NCBI RefSeq assembly: GCF_014654725.1 | Contig: NZ_JACVZV010000013.1 | Span: 1-64,000, forward strand | Source of the DNA: Vulcanococcus sp. Clear-D1 | Lineage (GTDB): Bacteria > Cyanobacteriota > Cyanobacteriia > PCC-6307 > Cyanobiaceae | Length of the DNA stretch: 64,000 nucleotides | Reading direction: 5' to 3' | Part shown: positions 62,229-64,000 of the stretch, piece by piece | How the letters are laid out: each line of letters opens with the position of its first letter | Position numbering within the stretch: the stretch's first letter is position 1 | Notes under the pieces: generated by a model | Database searches by the model: none | The model's input: the letters and a program-made list of their open reading frames with translations, nothing else | Told to the model about the DNA's origin: nothing | Translations under genes and position numbers: made by a program

Positions 62229-63323
62229 ATGATCTCCAGCCGGCCGGATCTCGCCGCTGTTCTGGCATTCGGCATTGCGGCGTTCTGCACAGCGCTCGTG
62301 GTGCCGATCGTGCGTCGCGCCGGTCTGCGCTGGGGCCTGATCGATCAGCCCGATTCCCGCAAGCAGCACACCACTCCGATGGTGCGCCTGGGCGGGGTGG
62401 GCATCGTGGGCGGTTTTGTGATTGCGCTGGCCTTGATCTGGCTGATGGGCGGCTTCGTGGAGCTGCCCCCCCAGCGCGACAGCCAGATCTGGACCACCAT
62501 CGCCGGCGCCCTCTGCTTCTTTGTGATCGGCCTGGCGGATGACCTGTTCGCCTTGCCCCCGCTGCCCCGTCTCGGCGGCCAGGTGCTGGTGGCCATGGCG
62601 GTGTGGAGCCAGGGCGTGCAGATCGGGGCCATTGATCTGCCCTTTCATCTCTTGGGCGGGCCGCCCGGCGCCATCCCGTTGCCGGATGGTCTGAGCCTGA
62701 TCGCCACGGTGATCTGGCTGGTGGGCATCACCAATGCGATCAACTGGCTGGATGGATTGGATGGCCTGGCCGCCGGCGTGAGCGGTATCGCCGCCGTGGG
62801 CCTGCTGTCAGTGAGTTACAGCCTCAATCAGCCGGCGCCGGGGCTGCTGGCCGCGGCACTGGCGGGCAGCTGCCTTGGCTTCCTCCGCCACAACTTCAAC
62901 CCGGCCCGCATCTTCATGGGGGATGGCGGTTCCTATTTCCTCGGTTTTGCCCTGGCGGCGATCAGCATCGTGGGCCCGGCCAAAGGGCTTACCAGCGTGA
63001 GCTTGCTGCTGCCGCTGCTGATCCTGTCGCTGCCTTTGGCCGACATGTCGGCCGTGATCATGGGGCGCCTCAGCCAGGGCCATTCGCCCTTCTATCCCGA
63101 TCGGCGCCACCTTCACCATCGCCTGCTGCGGGCCGGCTTCAGCCACCGCCGCACGGTGGTGCTGATCTATGCCTTCACCCAGTGGCTGGCAGCGTTGGCT
63201 CTGGTGCTGGCCAATGCGGAATTGCGTTTTCTCTGGCTGGGCCTCGCCACGGCGGTGCTGATTGTGGTGGTGATCGCCGCTCGCCGCAGCCTCAACCGCG
63301 AGTTGGCCGGGGATGAGCGCTGA
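62229..63323 (+). CDS. WecA/MraY-type undecaprenyl-phosphate sugar-1-phosphate transferase
   Basis: ATG 62229 gives 364 aa of GT4-type polyprenyl-phosphate transferase with about 10 helices. The Asp-rich and catalytic motifs are [53 protein letters not shown] and the HIHH-like [13 protein letters not shown]. It starts lipid-linked synthesis of a surface polysaccharide by adding a sugar phosphate, commonly GlcNAc-1-P. It is separate from MraY of peptidoglycan by its HHR motif. It overlaps cinA by 11 nt. Confidence 0.9.
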   Translation: MISSRPDLAAVLAFGIAAFCTALVVPIVRRAGLRWGLIDQPDSRKQHTTPMVRLGGVGIVGGFVIALALIWLMGGFVELPPQRDSQIWTTIAGALCFFVIGLADDLFALPPLPRLGGQVLVAMAVWSQGVQIGAIDLPFHLLGGPPGAIPLPDGLSLIATVIWLVGITNAINWLDGLDGLAAGVSGIAAVGLLSVSYSLNQPAPGLLAAALAGSCLGFLRHNFNPARIFMGDGGSYFLGFALAAISIVGPAKGLTSVSLLLPLLILSLPLADMSAVIMGRLSQGHSPFYPDRRHLHHRLLRAGFSHRRTVVLIYAFTQWLAALALVLANAELRFLWLGLATAVLIVVVIAARRSLNRELAGDER

Positions 63324-64000
63324 AATCCTCTGCATCGGCACCGAGCTGCTGCTGGGCAACATCACCAACGGCAACGCCCGCTGGATCGCCGAGCAGCTTG
63401 CGGCCCTGGGCATTGCGCACCACCGTCAGCTCGTGGTGGGCGACAACCGCGAGCGCCTGATCGCTGAGCTGCAGGCCGCCCCTCAGCGCTGCCGTGTGTT
63501 GATCACCACCGGTGGCCTGGGCCCCACGCCCGACGACCTCACCACCGAGGCGATCGCCGCTGCCTTCGGAGCGCCCCTGGTGGAGCATCCCCAGGCGTGG
63601 GCCGAGATCCAGGCCCGCCTCGCGGCCCGCGGCCGCCCCTGCGCCGCCAGCAACCGCCGCCAGGCCTTCCTGCCGGAGGGGGCCGCCTTGCTGCCCAATC
63701 CCACCGGCACTGCTCCCGGCATGATCTGGAGCCCGCGCCCGGATTTCACGATCCTCACCTTCCCGGGAGTTCCCAGCGAGATGCGGGCGATGTGGGAGGC
63801 CACCGCCGCTCCCTGGCTGCAGGCCGCTGGCCTGGCGGAGGGTGTGTTCGCCAGCCGCATGCTGCGTTTCTGGGGCGTGGGCGAGTCGAACTTGGCCGAA
63901 CAGATGGCCGACCTTTTGGAGGGCTCCAATCCCACCGTGGCCCCTTACGCCGGTGCTGGTGAGGTGAAGCTGCGGATCACGGCGCGTGCTGCGTCCACGT
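63313..64000 (+). CDS. cinA: CinA family protein, 5' part (runs off right edge)
   Basis: ATG 63313 opens a frame that stays open to the end of the window (229 codons visible). The molybdopterin-binding-like N-terminal domain shows [59 protein letters not shown] and [15 protein letters not shown], characteristic of CinA/nicotinamide-nucleotide-related proteins, also called competence/damage-inducible. The C-terminal deamidase-type domain would lie outside the window. It overlaps the transferase gene by 11 nt. Confidence 0.93.
   Translation, partial: MSAEILCIGTELLLGNITNGNARWIAEQLAALGIAHHRQLVVGDNRERLIAELQAAPQRCRVLITTGGLGPTPDDLTTEAIAAAFGAPLVEHPQAWAEIQARLAARGRPCAASNRRQAFLPEGAALLPNPTGTAPGMIWSPRPDFTILTFPGVPSEMRAMWEATAAPWLQAAGLAEGVFASRMLRFWGVGESNLAEQMADLLEGSNPTVAPYAGAGEVKLRITARAAST

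Overview
The window is GC-rich cyanobacterial chromosome. It carries photosystem II genes (psbE-psbF-psbL-psbJ and psbK), the PSII assembly factors rubA and ycf48, NDH-1 genes ndhC-ndhK-ndhJ, magnesium chelatase chlD, and several families known mainly from cyanobacteria (DUF3155, DUF4079, DUF1997, DUF3181, a Hik2-like soluble kinase). High GC, tight packing, many 1-4 nt start/stop overlaps and frequent GTG/TTG starts fit the Synechococcus/Cyanobium picocyanobacterial clade. The species cannot be named from the sequence. No rRNA, CRISPR array, insertion sequence or prophage was recognised.

Layout. (a) 1-4560 is accessory-looking: visibly less GC-rich, with the 5' end of a sulfotransferase running off the left edge and three consecutive minus-strand genes of unknown function, one with degenerate RTX-type calcium-binding repeats. 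(b) 4600-12706 is a sugar-nucleotide and envelope block: kpsF, a CCA-adding enzyme family member, galE, hisS, and the run ugd-uxs-UDP-glucuronate 4-epimerase, which would convert UDP-glucose to UDP-glucuronate and then to UDP-xylose and UDP-galacturonate. (c) 12743-16851 is the photosynthesis core: rubA-ycf48-psbEFLJ on one strand and ndhCKJ divergent from it. (d) 16845-23128 holds yvcK, an ABC ATPase plus MCE protein (lipid transport type), chlD, a probable gene fragment, and folK. (e) 23137-23829 is a Phd/VapC-type toxin-antitoxin pair with a perfect 16-bp inverted repeat just upstream. (f) 23944-30800 has a Nudix hydrolase, a conventional CPD photolyase, a DegT aminotransferase, a thioredoxin-like protein, a lipoprotein, a second photolyase split into two genes in swapped order, and fabI.

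(g) 30939-43433 is mostly housekeeping: bestrophin-like channel, hisB, carotenoid oxygenase, YCII and SIMPL proteins, rdgB, a phosphohexomutase, a TM0106-type nuclease, ygfZ-pyrE, a CAU-anticodon tRNA, a CNNM/CorC-type membrane protein and a Gfo/Idh oxidoreductase. (h) 43430-49685 has a 1064-residue GH15/phosphorylase-kinase-alpha-like protein, a WecG-type glycosyltransferase, psbK, tgt and cobS. (i) 49657-64000 has a histidine kinase, DUF3155, an esterase, purH, DUF4079, DUF1997, ispH with a divergent LysR-like regulator, sfsA, murJ, three small conserved genes, tRNA-Arg, glyA, a WecA/MraY-type transferase and the start of cinA, which runs off the right edge.

Most of the window is ordinary picocyanobacterial core genome. 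The parts most worth attention are the left-end cluster with its duplicated junction sequence, the order-swapped split photolyase with a Cys-rich tail, the toxin-antitoxin operator-like palindrome, the chlD-folK fragment, and three intergenic perfect inverted repeats that share a 14-nt spacer.
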